Assembly: GCF_900107145.1 (NCBI RefSeq)
Contig: NZ_FNOW01000034.1
Location: 1-32,630, forward strand
DNA from: Allochromatium warmingii
GTDB lineage: Bacteria > Pseudomonadota > Gammaproteobacteria > Chromatiales > Chromatiaceae
Reading direction: 5' to 3'
Length of the DNA: 32,630 nucleotides
Part shown: piece by piece, positions 23,476 through 32,566 of the stretch
Numbering within the stretch: position 1 is the first letter of the stretch
Layout of the letters: every line of letters begins with the position of its first letter
Notes under the pieces: generated by a model
Told to the model about the DNA's origin: nothing
Database searches by the model: none
Seen by the model: only the letters and a program-made list of their open reading frames with translations
Program-made: the position numbers and the translations under genes

Positions 23476-25989
23476 TTATACTGTTTTGGGCGCAACGGTC
23501 TCTAAATGCCAAATCTCGCGGTTATATTCGCTAATCGTGCGATCCGATGAAAACCGCCCGCTATAAGCGGTGTTGAGAATGCTCATACGTAACCAATGCT
23601 CACGGTCACGATAGGCGGCAGCGGCGCGGTCTTGCGCTTCAATATAACTGCGGAAATCAGCGGCAGTCATCCAGGGATCATGCGGATTGCGAATCGAGAG
23701 AATAATCGGGTCAAAGACGCCAGCTTCAAACTGATTAAAATGCCCGGATTCCAGCAGATTCATCACATCGCGCAATGCCGGATCGCTGGCGATTAAACCA
23801 TTCGGGTCATAATGACCGCGCAAGGATTCGACACCGGATGCGGTTAAGCCAAACAGGAAAAAATGATCTTCGCCAACTTGGTCGCGGATTTCGATATTAG
23901 CACCGTCGAGTGTGCCAATAGTCACGGCACCGTTCATCATAAATTTCATATTGCCGGTGCCCGAGGCTTCTTTACCAGCAGTTGAAATTTGTTCAGATAA
24001 ATCGGTACCCGGAGCAATCACTTCCATGAGTGATACGCGATAATCTGGGACAAAGGCAACGCGCAATAATCCAGCCGTCGCCGGATCAGCATTCACAACC
24101 CGCGCTACCTGATTGATGAGCTTGATAATCAGCTTGGCCATAAAATAGCCAGGCGCGGCCTTGCCACCAATCAACACACAGCGCGGCGTCCAATGCGCGG
24201 TATCACCGCGTTTGATGCGATTGTAGAGATGAATGATATGCAAGACGTTGAGCAATTGACGCTTGTATTCGTGAATGCGCTTCACCTGCACATCAAAAAT
24301 TGCATCAAGCGGAAAATCTACGCTGCATAATTCCCGAATCTGCTCGGCTAATCGCGCTTTATTGTTTTGTTTGATGATATGCCAGCGTTCACGGAACGCG
24401 CTATCTTCAGCATAGGGCGCTAACTTGACAAGCTGTTCGAGATCGTGAACCCACTCAACACCGATGGTTTCATTCAGCAATTCGGTTAAGCCCGGATTAC
24501 ACATTGCCAGCCAACGACGTGGTGTGACACCGTTGGTTTTATTGTTGAATTTTTCCGGCCAAAGCTCGTAGAAATCACGGAATAGTCCTTCGACTAATAA
24601 TTGCGAATGCAATGCGGCAACACCATTGATCGAAAAACTACCGACAATTGCCAGATACGCCATGCGCACTTGCGGATCATAGCCTTCTTCAATTAGTGAC
24701 ATGCGCCGCTGCCGGTCAATATCCCCCGGCCAACGCAATGCGACCTCGGCAAGAAACCGCGCATTGATCTCAAAAATGATTTCTAGAATGCGCGGTAATA
24801 ATTGCCGGAATAAGCGCACTGGCCAGCGTTCCAATGCTTCGGGAAGCAGAGTGTGATTGGTATAGGCCATTGTGCGGCGCGTGATGTCCCAAGCTTCTGT
24901 CCATTCCAGATGATGCACGTCCATAAGCTGCCGCATCAACTCGGCAACTGATACCGCTGGATGGGTGTCATTAAGCTGGAAGCAGTTTAATTCAGCAAAG
25001 CGGCTGAAATCTTTGCCATAGAGTCGTACCCAATCGCGCAAGACATCTTTAATACTGGCGCTGGCAAGGAAATATTGCTGACGCAAGCGCAGCTCTTTAC
25101 CATTTTCGCTGGCGTCATTCGGATAGAGCACCATCGTAATATGTTCGGCAGCATTTTTCTGCGCGACTGATTCGGTGTAACTGCCAGCATTAAATTCATC
25201 AAGATCAAATTCATCAGTGGCCGCTGCTTTCCATAAGCGGAGCGTATTGACGGTATCATTACGATAGCCAGGTACTGGCACATCGTAGGGAACTGCTAAT
25301 ACATCATGGCTGTCAACCCAACTGACAATCATGCGTCCGGTATTCGGATCACGATGGGTTTCAGTGCGGCCACCGAATTGAATGCGTTGGGTAAATTCGG
25401 GGCGCTCGATTTCCCAGGGATTGCCGTCGCGGAGCCAATGATCTGGCTCTTCGATTTGTGCGCCATTTTCAATTAACTGGCGAAACATGCCGTATTCATA
25501 GCGCAAGCCATAGCCGCGCACGGGTAATTGCAGCGTGGCGCAGGAATCGAGAAAACAGGCCGCGAGCCGACCTAAACCGCCATTGCCTAAACCAGGATCT
25601 GGTTCGATGGCGGCTAATTCTTCTAATTCTAAGCCGAGCGTGCGTAAGCCTTCGGCGATTGGTGCATCTAATTCCAGATTAAAGGTCGCATTCGATAGCG
25701 CCCGCCCCATCAAAAATTCCAGTGATAAATAATAGGCTCGCTTGCAGCCGGTTTCATCATAGGTCTGGCGGGTGCTTTTCCAGCGTTCCATTAACCGATC
25801 ACGCAGAATCGTTGCCAGCGCCCGATAGGGATAATAAGCTGAGAGACAATCGCGATCACGTCCGAAGGTATTGACATAATACCGTTTGAAATCATGGGCC
25901 AATCCTTCGGGATCCCGCGCTAAAGGCGGTAAATCGAAGGTGGCGTCATTGGGGCAATTTTTCAGCAATATTGTCGATGATGAAGACAT
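23476..25989 (-). CDS. glgP: Glycogen/starch phosphorylase
   Basis: An 837-residue glycosyltransferase family 35 enzyme that releases glucose 1-phosphate from glycogen using pyridoxal phosphate. The cofactor lysine is K682 in EASGTGNMKFMMNGA, followed by the conserved TLDGANIEI. The N-terminal half has YYLSLEFLMGR and GLGNGGLGRLAACFLDS, both typical of the family. Length is normal and no break is seen. No other glycogen genes (glgB, glgA, glgC) lie in the window. It is followed by a stable hairpin and the coiled-coil gene, and preceded by a repeat-containing gap. Confidence 0.97.
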   Translation of the reverse strand: MSSSSTILLKNCPNDATFDLPPLARDPEGLAHDFKRYYVNTFGRDRDCLSAYYPYRALATILRDRLMERWKSTRQTYDETGCKRAYYLSLEFLMGRALSNATFNLELDAPIAEGLRTLGLELEELAAIEPDPGLGNGGLGRLAACFLDSCATLQLPVRGYGLRYEYGMFRQLIENGAQIEEPDHWLRDGNPWEIERPEFTQRIQFGGRTETHRDPNTGRMIVSWVDSHDVLAVPYDVPVPGYRNDTVNTLRLWKAAATDEFDLDEFNAGSYTESVAQKNAAEHITMVLYPNDASENGKELRLRQQYFLASASIKDVLRDWVRLYGKDFSRFAELNCFQLNDTHPAVSVAELMRQLMDVHHLEWTEAWDITRRTMAYTNHTLLPEALERWPVRLFRQLLPRILEIIFEINARFLAEVALRWPGDIDRQRRMSLIEEGYDPQVRMAYLAIVGSFSINGVAALHSQLLVEGLFRDFYELWPEKFNNKTNGVTPRRWLAMCNPGLTELLNETIGVEWVHDLEQLVKLAPYAEDSAFRERWHIIKQNNKARLAEQIRELCSVDFPLDAIFDVQVKRIHEYKRQLLNVLHIIHLYNRIKRGDTAHWTPRCVLIGGKAAPGYFMAKLIIKLINQVARVVNADPATAGLLRVAFVPDYRVSLMEVIAPGTDLSEQISTAGKEASGTGNMKFMMNGAVTIGTLDGANIEIRDQVGEDHFFLFGLTASGVESLRGHYDPNGLIASDPALRDVMNLLESGHFNQFEAGVFDPIILSIRNPHDPWMTAADFRSYIEAQDRAAAAYRDREHWLRMSILNTAYSGRFSSDRTISEYNREIWHLETVAPKTV

Positions 25990-26031
25990 GCAAGGGGGTT
26001 TCCTGTATTGGAAGGGTGGGGTGTTAGTATT

Positions 26032-26123
26032 AGCTTTTCAGCTATCAGCAATGATGATTCGGCATGAATCGCTGCTTAAAAAAGCTCGAAGCTGAAAGCA
26101 GGCGGCTGATAGCTGATAGCTTT
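26032..26123. repeat. AGCTG/CAGCT-type imperfect palindromic repeat upstream of glgP
   Basis: TCAGCTATCAGC at 26038-26049 is inverted at 26105-26116 (GCTGATAGCTGA), with further GCTGAAAGC and GCTGATAGC units around it. Related sequence occurs at 28978-29062 and more loosely at 5345-5372, 19171-19190 and 32476-32505. It occupies most of the gap between glgP and the upstream small gene. Confidence 0.55.
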
Positions 26124-26131
26124 CTTCGCGC

Positions 26132-26434
26132 TTAATCTGCTTCATGCACCGTGTCAGGCTGGAGACTCGGTAATGGCGAATGACCGCGTTTACAATCTTC
26201 GCGCAGACGTTTGAGTAAGCGTTGCCGCTCTTCAGGGCCAGCAACCATGAGCGCGGCAAAGGCAGCACGCCATTGAACCATATATTCATAGTCCGCCGGA
26301 CGTTCGGTATAAATCATAATAGCGGTGCAATAATCTGTAGCCTTCAGATAATCCTTGAATGGAACATCTGTTGGCACGAGCAGCGATGCGACAATTCGCC
26401 GCGCCTGTATCGAGGCTTTATATTGAACGCTCAT
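26132..26434 (-). CDS. Small hypothetical protein
   Basis: A 100-residue soluble protein with no recognised family. It begins MSVQYKASIQARRIVASLLV and contains a Tyr-rich middle (DYEYMVQWRAAF) and a basic helix (ERQRLLKRLREDCKRGH). Two cysteines (in DYCTAI and EDCKRG) do not form a known motif. It follows the DUF2939 gene by 24 bases on the same strand, so it may be the last gene of that operon. The stretch before its ATG is very AT-rich and shows no Shine-Dalgarno sequence, which lowers confidence in the start. Confidence 0.55.
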   Translation of the reverse strand: MSVQYKASIQARRIVASLLVPTDVPFKDYLKATDYCTAIMIYTERPADYEYMVQWRAAFAALMVAGPEERQRLLKRLREDCKRGHSPLPSLQPDTVHEAD

Positions 26435-26458
26435 AAATTTTTAATTATAAGTTTTTAA

Positions 26459-27031
26459 TTAGTCGTGAAGCAGGGTGACGCGCCAAATAAGTCCGTCGAG
26501 TTGCAAGCGCACATATAACGGCGGCGCGGTCGGGGCGCGTTCGATGCGCAGGCGCACGGCGTCTGGTGCCTCAAAAAAAACTTCCGAGAGCGAGCGCCAC
26601 AGACCAGGGCGGTGCAGGGTGGGAATCTGCTTAAACTGGTCGCTGACCCACTGTAGGGTAACGCGGCGTTCAAGAACCGCGACGCCGTGTTGACGCAAAC
26701 CCGATTCAAGCCACGCAATAAACGCATCCGAAACGGTTTCGATGCGATTGGTTTGGCGTTTATCCAGCCGACGGGCGAGTTCATCGCGCACGGCATCCAG
26801 ATTCACTAAGGCGGCGATGGTGGCAAAATCCTCTTGCACGACGGCGCGTTCTAATGACCACAGGGTACTATAGGGCCAGAGACCATAGAGCAGCGTCAAT
26901 ACTAAGATCAGTAGCAGCGCCTGCGTGAGCGTGTGATGCACCGCTAACCAAAGGCGCAGCATTCCGTGCCCGAGGCGGCCAAGCCAGTGGCGACTAAGCT
27001 GGAGGCGTCGCGGTGCGCCGAGTTCAACCAT
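26459..27031 (-). CDS. DUF2939 membrane-anchored protein
   Basis: A 190-residue protein from ATG 27031, which overlaps the stop of the ABC-F gene (ATGGTTGA), implying translational coupling. One membrane segment lies at about residues 34-54 (ALLLILVLTLLYGLWPY) after a basic N-terminus. The rest fits DUF2939: PYSTLWSLERAVVQEDFATI, then AALVNLDAVRDELARRL, and a beta-rich C-terminus. The function of DUF2939 is not established. The protein is likely anchored in the inner membrane with its C-terminal part in the periplasm, though orientation is inferred. Confidence 0.78.
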   Translation of the reverse strand: MVELGAPRRLQLSRHWLGRLGHGMLRLWLAVHHTLTQALLLILVLTLLYGLWPYSTLWSLERAVVQEDFATIAALVNLDAVRDELARRLDKRQTNRIETVSDAFIAWLESGLRQHGVAVLERRVTLQWVSDQFKQIPTLHRPGLWRSLSEVFFEAPDAVRLRIERAPTAPPLYVRLQLDGLIWRVTLLHD

Positions 27032-28949
27032 CGCGGATCTGCGCGTGTTCAAGCGTTTCGAGGGTTTCGCAGACCTCAAGCCAGGCCGTTTCGGTGGCGT
27101 CCAGATCGGCCTGAAGCTGGCGTTGTTCAGCCAGCAGGGTCAGCAACTGCGTTTTGGCCGCGGCCTCGTAGAGTTCCGGTGCGCTCAGTTGCTGTTCAAG
27201 CGCGGCGCGGCGTTCGCTCAAGGCCGTGAGCTGACGTTCTAGGGTTTTTTCGCGGTTGCGCAGCGGTTGCAGTGCCTTGCGGGTTTCGGCTGCCTGACGG
27301 CGCTGTTGCTTGCGCTCACCGCCGCCGCTTGCGTTAGTCGCGCCCTTTTGATTACTTGCATTCTGTTGTTCATCAAGCACTTGGCGTCCCGCCAACCACG
27401 CCGGATAGTCGTCGAGATCGCCGTCAAACGGTCGCACCGCGCCGCCATCGACCAGCCATAAATCATCACTGGTGACGCGCAACAGGTGGCGATCATGCGA
27501 GACCAGCACCAGTGCGCCATCAAACTCTTGCAGTGCCTCAGCTAAGGCTTGACGCATGTCGAGATCGAGATGATTCGTCGGCTCATCGAGGAGTAGCAGA
27601 TTCGGGCGCTGCCGGATCATCAGCGCCAGCACCAGCCGCGCTTTTTCGCCACCGGAGAGCGGCGCGACCGGCTCAAGCGCCCGATCCCCAATAAAACCGA
27701 AGCCGCCGAGATAATCGCGCAACGCCTGCTCAGTGGCCTGTGGATCGAGGCGGCGCAGATGCAGCAGCGGGCTATCAGTAGGGCGCAATTGCTCAAGCTG
27801 ATGCTGGGCAAAATAGCCGATTTTGAGATCCTGAGCGCGTTCACAGCGCCCAGCTTGCAGCGGCAATGTTTGGGCTAAGACTTTGATCAACGTCGATTTG
27901 CCCGCGCCATTGCGCCCAAGCAAGCCGATGCGGTCGCCGGGATCGAGGCTGAATCCGACCCCATTGAGAATCGGGCGCTCACCATAGCCGACCACCGCAT
28001 CATCGAGTCGCAGCAGCGGGCGCGGCAGCGTGTCCGCCGGCGCAAAGCTGAAGCGAAACGGCGAGTCGATATGCGCCGGAGCGATCAGTTCCATGCGTTC
28101 AAGCGCCTTGAGCCGACTTTGCGCCTGCCGTGCTTTAGTCGCTTTGGCGCGAAACCGCTCGACAAAGCTGTGCATGTGGGCAATCTCGCGCTGCTGGCGC
28201 ACATAGGCGGCTTGCTGTTGCGCGAGCCGCTCGGCGCGTTGACGCTCAAAGGCCGAATAATTGCCGATATAGAGCGTCAGGCGCTGATGTTCCAGATGCA
28301 GGGTGTGACTGACGACGGCATCGAGAAAATCACGGTCATGCGAGATCAGCAGCAGCGTACCCGGATAGGTTTTGAGCCAGCCTTCGAGCCAGATGACGGC
28401 ATCGAGATCGAGATGATTGGTCGGCTCATCGAGTAGCAGCAAATCCGAGCGACACATCAACGTCCGCGCCAGCGCCAGCCGCATCCGCCAGCCGCCCGAA
28501 TAGCTATTCACCGCTCGCTGTTCATCGCCCGGCGCAAAGCCCAAACCATGCAGCAGCCGAGCGGCGCGACTTTCGGCCTCATACGCGCCGATAGACTCTA
28601 AACGCCCGTGCAATTCGGCTTGCTGGAGACCATTGCCAGCCGCTTCGGCGGCCATCAGATCCGCTTGCAGTTGCCGCAATTCGCGGTCGCCATCGAGCGC
28701 AAACTCTAGCGCCGGACGATCTGTGTCTGGCGTGTGCTGGGCGACATGGGCAATCTCCCAGCCGGGCGGCATGGTCACATCACCGGTATCGGCGTGCAGT
28801 TCCTCGCGCAGCAGCGCAAACAGGCTCGATTTTCCGCAGCCATTCGCCCCAACGAGGCCGACTTTTTGGCCGGGATAAATCGTCAGTGTGGCCCCTTCGA
28901 GCAAACGATTTGGGCCACGACGGAAACTTAAGTCTTTCAATTGCAGCAT
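27024..28949 (-). CDS. yheS: ABC-F ATPase, YheS type
   Basis: A 641-residue soluble ABC-F protein with two ATP-binding cassettes and no membrane domain. The first Walker A is GANGCGKSS near residues 34-42 and the second GRNGAGKST near 340. Each has a signature (YSGGWRMRL; LSGGEKARL) and a Walker B (LLLLDEPTNHLD). The linker RFRAKATKARQAQSRLKALE is typical of the family's ribosome-contacting arm. The sequence tracks E. coli YheS closely in both halves. ABC-F proteins act on stalled or initiating ribosomes. A Glu/Gln-rich coiled coil ends the protein (from about 545). It starts at ATG 28949. Confidence 0.95.
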   Translation of the reverse strand: MLQLKDLSFRRGPNRLLEGATLTIYPGQKVGLVGANGCGKSSLFALLREELHADTGDVTMPPGWEIAHVAQHTPDTDRPALEFALDGDRELRQLQADLMAAEAAGNGLQQAELHGRLESIGAYEAESRAARLLHGLGFAPGDEQRAVNSYSGGWRMRLALARTLMCRSDLLLLDEPTNHLDLDAVIWLEGWLKTYPGTLLLISHDRDFLDAVVSHTLHLEHQRLTLYIGNYSAFERQRAERLAQQQAAYVRQQREIAHMHSFVERFRAKATKARQAQSRLKALERMELIAPAHIDSPFRFSFAPADTLPRPLLRLDDAVVGYGERPILNGVGFSLDPGDRIGLLGRNGAGKSTLIKVLAQTLPLQAGRCERAQDLKIGYFAQHQLEQLRPTDSPLLHLRRLDPQATEQALRDYLGGFGFIGDRALEPVAPLSGGEKARLVLALMIRQRPNLLLLDEPTNHLDLDMRQALAEALQEFDGALVLVSHDRHLLRVTSDDLWLVDGGAVRPFDGDLDDYPAWLAGRQVLDEQQNASNQKGATNASGGGERKQQRRQAAETRKALQPLRNREKTLERQLTALSERRAALEQQLSAPELYEAAAKTQLLTLLAEQRQLQADLDATETAWLEVCETLETLEHAQIRDG

Positions 28950-28977
28950 GAAATTAGGGTTTCCTGAGGGGCGGCCA

Positions 28978-29062
28978 GTGACCAGCTACCAGCCTCCAGC
29001 TTAAAGCAGTTCGGCGTATTTTTTTAGCTGAAAGCTGGCTGATAGCTAATTAGCTGATCGCT
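28978..29062. repeat. AGCTG/CAGCT-type imperfect palindromic repeat between PBP1a and yheS
   Basis: The gap between the PBP1a stop and the yheS start is filled with CAGCTACCAGCC, GCTGAAAGCTGGCTGATAGC and similar units. GTGACCAGCTA at the left is loosely inverted at the right end, and a perfect palindrome AGCTAATTAGCT lies at 29044-29055. It is of the same type as the element upstream of glgP. Confidence 0.5.
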
Positions 29063-29067
29063 CACAA

Positions 29068-31563
29068 TCAAAACAAATCATCCATCACTCGCGGCGCGGT
29101 ACGCGGGCGATTCGGTTTAGCCGGTGCTTTAGTATTACGTCCACCGCCTGCCGTTGGCCCAGCAATCTGCACCGACTCCGGCCCGAGCATGGATTTACGA
29201 TGCTCTTCTTGCACCATTTCCAGAAAGCCGCCTTTCGCTTGAATCTCAACTCCGCGTGCAGCATTGTCACGTATCGCAATTAGTCCGGGCGGCGGAGCAA
29301 GTGTGGCAATGGGGCGCTCTTTTAATGCTGCTTCCATAAAGGCCAACCACATGCCGAGCGCCGCTTTACCGCCTTCTTCACCGCGTCCGAGCTTGCCGAA
29401 ATCATCAAATCCCATCCAAGCAATGGTTACAAATTCGGCTTGATAGCCAGCAAACCACGAATCACGCACATCATTAGTCGTGCCAGTTTTGCCGACAATA
29501 TCCGGTCGCGAGAGCTTTTTTGCCCGTGTGCCGGTGCCGCGATCAATGACTTCACGCAACAGTGCCGTCATTTGATAAGCGGTGCGCGGATCAATCACCC
29601 GTTCCGCTAATCCCTGACCCTGTGCAATCAAAGCGCGGGGATCGGGTGCAGTATCGCCGATTTTGAACCAGCAATCCGAGCACGCACGCGCTGGTTTAGC
29701 ATCGAAAATAATCTGACCATCACTATCTTCAATGCGGCGAATAAAATAGGGCGTGACGTGATAGCCGCCATTCGCAAACACCGCATAGCCTTCTGCTAAT
29801 TTAACCGGCGACAGTTCGCCGGTTCCCAACACCATTGACAAACCACGCGGTAGCGCCGGGGTATCAAAGCCAAAGCGCCGAATATACGCCTGGGCTTCAT
29901 CTAATCCGACGCTCTGTAATAAATTGATGCTCGCTAAATTGCGTGATAGCGCCAATGCGCGACGCATTGGAATTGGGCCGAGTTCACGATGATCGGCATT
30001 TTTTGGATTCCAATTCGGATCACTTTTGACCCGTACCGCTTGATCGCGCAATAAACTCACCGGCGTCCAGCCTTTATCGAGCGCAGCCGCATAAACAAAT
30101 GGCTTAAAGCTAGAGCCGGGCTGACGGCGCATATCAACAGCGCGATTGAATTTTGAGTCATTGAACGCATAGCCGCCCACCAGCGCCCGCAATGCGCCAT
30201 CACGCGGATCGAGCGCCACCAGCGCCCCGGCGACCGCTGGAATCGGCGTCAGCATCCAATCACCTTGCGCATTGCGCCGCAGGCGCACCAAATCACCGAC
30301 CGCGACCGACTCCGGCCCGCGTCGGCGCTCGCCATTCCAACGCTTGAGATTGCGTTGCGTGCGTGCCCAACTAAGCGCCTGACGCGGCAGCGCCACCCGC
30401 TCGCCGCGCCCGAGATAAAGTTTCGCGCCCGCACTCGACAGCCCCGTCACCAGCGCCGGAATCAATTCGGGAATACGCGGCACGGTGTCTAAATACGCAT
30501 CTAATTCAGCGTCATTTAATCCAGTCAGATCAAGCGTTGCTTCTGGGCCGCGATAACCGTGCCGCCGATCATATTGACGTAATGAACTGCGCACCGCATC
30601 CTGTGCCGCACGTTGTAACTCCGGTTCCAGTGTGGTGGTGACGCGATAACCACGATTGATGGCATCCTCACCATAAAAGCGGACAATTTCCGCCCGCACC
30701 ATTTCCGCCATATAACCCGCTTCCAATTCTGGGCCGCGTTGATGCGCTTGGGCTAAATCCGGGGCGCTCCGCGCTTCAGCATATTGATTGGCGTCGATAT
30801 AATTTAATTCGTACATCCGCCCCAAAATATAATCACGTCGCTCTAAAGCACGTTGCGGATTGGTGAGCGGATTATTTACCGACGGCGCTTTCGGAATCCC
30901 GGCCAGCATCGCGGCTTCAGCAAGGCTGAGTTGATCGAGCGTTTTATCATAATAAAATGCTGCTGCTGCTGAAATCCCATAGGCGCGATGACCGAAGAAA
31001 ATCTGATTGAGATAGAGTTCGAGAATTTCTTCTTTAGTCAAGGTCTGCTCAACATGCAGCGTTAATAACACCTCAGCGAGTTTGCGCTGAAAGGTCTTTT
31101 CTGGGGATAAAAAGAAATTGCGCGTCAACTGCATACTAATGGTACTGCCGCCTTGCGATTTCTCGCCGGTCGCTAAATAACTTAGCAATGCCCGCCCTAA
31201 TCCCTGCGTATCAATCCCGCGATGCTCAAAAAAGCGACTATCTTCAGTCGCCAAAAAAGCGTTGATAATTAGCGGCGGAATCGCTTGAATTGACACCGGA
31301 CGCCGCCGCTCGATGCCAAATTCGCCCATTAAACGCCCATCGGCGCTATACACGCGCAATGGTTCTTGAAGCTGCACCGTGCGCAAGGTTTGCACATCGG
31401 GCAAATCCGGCAAGGTCACACCGACGAACACACCCGCAGCGACTAATCCGAGCGCGAGTAGCTGTAAGGGCGCACCCAAGCCCGCGCCGAGCAGGTGAAA
31501 AAACCAGCGGCGCGTTGCCCGCAATCCTGAGCGCCAACGCGGAACCGTCCGCGCTGCTGCCAT
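29068..31563 (-). CDS. mrcA: Bifunctional penicillin-binding protein 1A
   Basis: A class A PBP that polymerises glycan strands and cross-links peptides in the periplasm. I chose ATG 31563 (831 residues); a TTG at 31581, directly after the folP stop, would add six residues. A basic N-terminus and one membrane segment (about residues 30-50) anchor it. The transglycosylase domain has ATEDSRFFEHRG with the catalytic Glu near 107, then GGSTISMQLTRN. An OB-like region lies in the middle. The transpeptidase domain shows SSFKPFVYA (SxxK), LSRNLA (SxN) and GKTGTTND (KTG). The C-terminus is basic and disordered. It appears co-transcribed with folP, an unusual partner. Confidence 0.95.
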   Translation of the reverse strand: MAAARTVPRWRSGLRATRRWFFHLLGAGLGAPLQLLALGLVAAGVFVGVTLPDLPDVQTLRTVQLQEPLRVYSADGRLMGEFGIERRRPVSIQAIPPLIINAFLATEDSRFFEHRGIDTQGLGRALLSYLATGEKSQGGSTISMQLTRNFFLSPEKTFQRKLAEVLLTLHVEQTLTKEEILELYLNQIFFGHRAYGISAAAAFYYDKTLDQLSLAEAAMLAGIPKAPSVNNPLTNPQRALERRDYILGRMYELNYIDANQYAEARSAPDLAQAHQRGPELEAGYMAEMVRAEIVRFYGEDAINRGYRVTTTLEPELQRAAQDAVRSSLRQYDRRHGYRGPEATLDLTGLNDAELDAYLDTVPRIPELIPALVTGLSSAGAKLYLGRGERVALPRQALSWARTQRNLKRWNGERRRGPESVAVGDLVRLRRNAQGDWMLTPIPAVAGALVALDPRDGALRALVGGYAFNDSKFNRAVDMRRQPGSSFKPFVYAAALDKGWTPVSLLRDQAVRVKSDPNWNPKNADHRELGPIPMRRALALSRNLASINLLQSVGLDEAQAYIRRFGFDTPALPRGLSMVLGTGELSPVKLAEGYAVFANGGYHVTPYFIRRIEDSDGQIIFDAKPARACSDCWFKIGDTAPDPRALIAQGQGLAERVIDPRTAYQMTALLREVIDRGTGTRAKKLSRPDIVGKTGTTNDVRDSWFAGYQAEFVTIAWMGFDDFGKLGRGEEGGKAALGMWLAFMEAALKERPIATLAPPPGLIAIRDNAARGVEIQAKGGFLEMVQEEHRKSMLGPESVQIAGPTAGGGRNTKAPAKPNRPRTAPRVMDDLF

Positions 31564-31584
31564 GTTGCTGTTTTTATTCAAACT

Positions 31585-32421
31585 TTAGGCACCTGTCGCA
31601 CGCCCAGCAATCGCCCAAGCGACATCCGCAGCCTGCCGATTGGCCGCGACATCATGAACGCGAAAAATCGCCACGCCCTGCTTGACCGCTAACGCAGTAG
31701 TAGCACAGGTCGCCGCGACCCGTGCTTCGGGGGCAGCATCGCCACAAAAAGTGCTCAAAAAGCGTTTACGACTTGTGCCTAATACCACCGGAAAACCAAG
31801 CGCGACGATCTGTTCGAGTCCAGCTAAAAGCTGCAAATTATGCGCCGTAGTTTTGCCAAAACCGATGCCCGGATCGAGCAAGATCGCATCATCAGCGATC
31901 CCTGCCGCCCGCGCTGCCGCAACCTGCGCTAACAAATCACTACAGACCTCGGCGACCACATCCTGATAGGCGGGCGCGGCCTGCATGGTTTGCGGCGTGC
32001 CGCGCCGGTGCATGAGCACAATCGGTGCTTGCAACGCGGCGGCCAGCGGCAGCATTTCGGGGTCATCGCGTCCGGCAGAGGTGTCGTTGATCCAATTCGC
32101 GCCCGCTGTCAGCGCCGCCTGCGCCACCTGCGCCGAGGTGGTGTCAATACTCAGGCGGATTTCGGGTGCAATCTGCTCGCGCAAGCGCCGAATCACCGGC
32201 AGTACGCGCCGCAGTTGCTCATCGGGTGGAACGGAAAGTGAGCCGGGGCGGGTCGATTCGCCGCCGATGTCGAGCATCTCGGCACCTTCGGCCAGCAGCG
32301 TGAGCGCGTGCGCGACCGCAGCTTCGGTATCGAGATAGCGCCCGCCGTCAGAAAAACTGTCCGGCGTGACATTGACAATCCCCATCAAACGAGGCGGGCG
32401 CGAGCTGTGAGTAGTAAACAT
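31585..32421 (-). CDS. folP: Dihydropteroate synthase
   Basis: A 278-residue TIM-barrel enzyme that joins p-aminobenzoate to hydroxymethyldihydropterin pyrophosphate in folate synthesis, the target of sulfonamides. The pterin-binding signatures are NVTPDSFSDGG (residues 17-27) and EMLDIGGESTRPGS. Further family motifs are SIDTT, ANWINDTSAG, LDPGIGFGKT and GTSRKRFL. Length is normal. Start is ATG 32421. It usually precedes glmM, but here the next gene downstream is PBP1a, with only a few bases between. Confidence 0.97.
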   Translation of the reverse strand: MFTTHSSRPPRLMGIVNVTPDSFSDGGRYLDTEAAVAHALTLLAEGAEMLDIGGESTRPGSLSVPPDEQLRRVLPVIRRLREQIAPEIRLSIDTTSAQVAQAALTAGANWINDTSAGRDDPEMLPLAAALQAPIVLMHRRGTPQTMQAAPAYQDVVAEVCSDLLAQVAAARAAGIADDAILLDPGIGFGKTTAHNLQLLAGLEQIVALGFPVVLGTSRKRFLSTFCGDAAPEARVAATCATTALAVKQGVAIFRVHDVAANRQAADVAWAIAGRATGA

Positions 32422-32528
32422 GGCTAACTGGGAGCGACTAAGAAGCTTGGGTCAGACATTGTACGGCGTTCGTGCGGGAAGCTGGCGGCTGGATGCTGAA
32501 AACTCAAAACCGTAGTATATGCCTTGCG

Positions 32529-32556
32529 TATAATAATAGTGAAATTCAATCAGGAG
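32529..32556 (+). promoter_or_regulatory. Candidate -10 box and ribosome binding site of the right-edge gene
   Basis: TATAAT at 32529-32534 is a perfect -10 box; the -35 region 17 bp upstream is poor. AGGAG at 32552-32556 lies ten bases before the ATG at 32567. The AT-rich sequence contrasts with the GC-rich folP gene transcribed the other way. Confidence 0.45.
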
Positions 32557-32566
32557 CAATTGAGCG

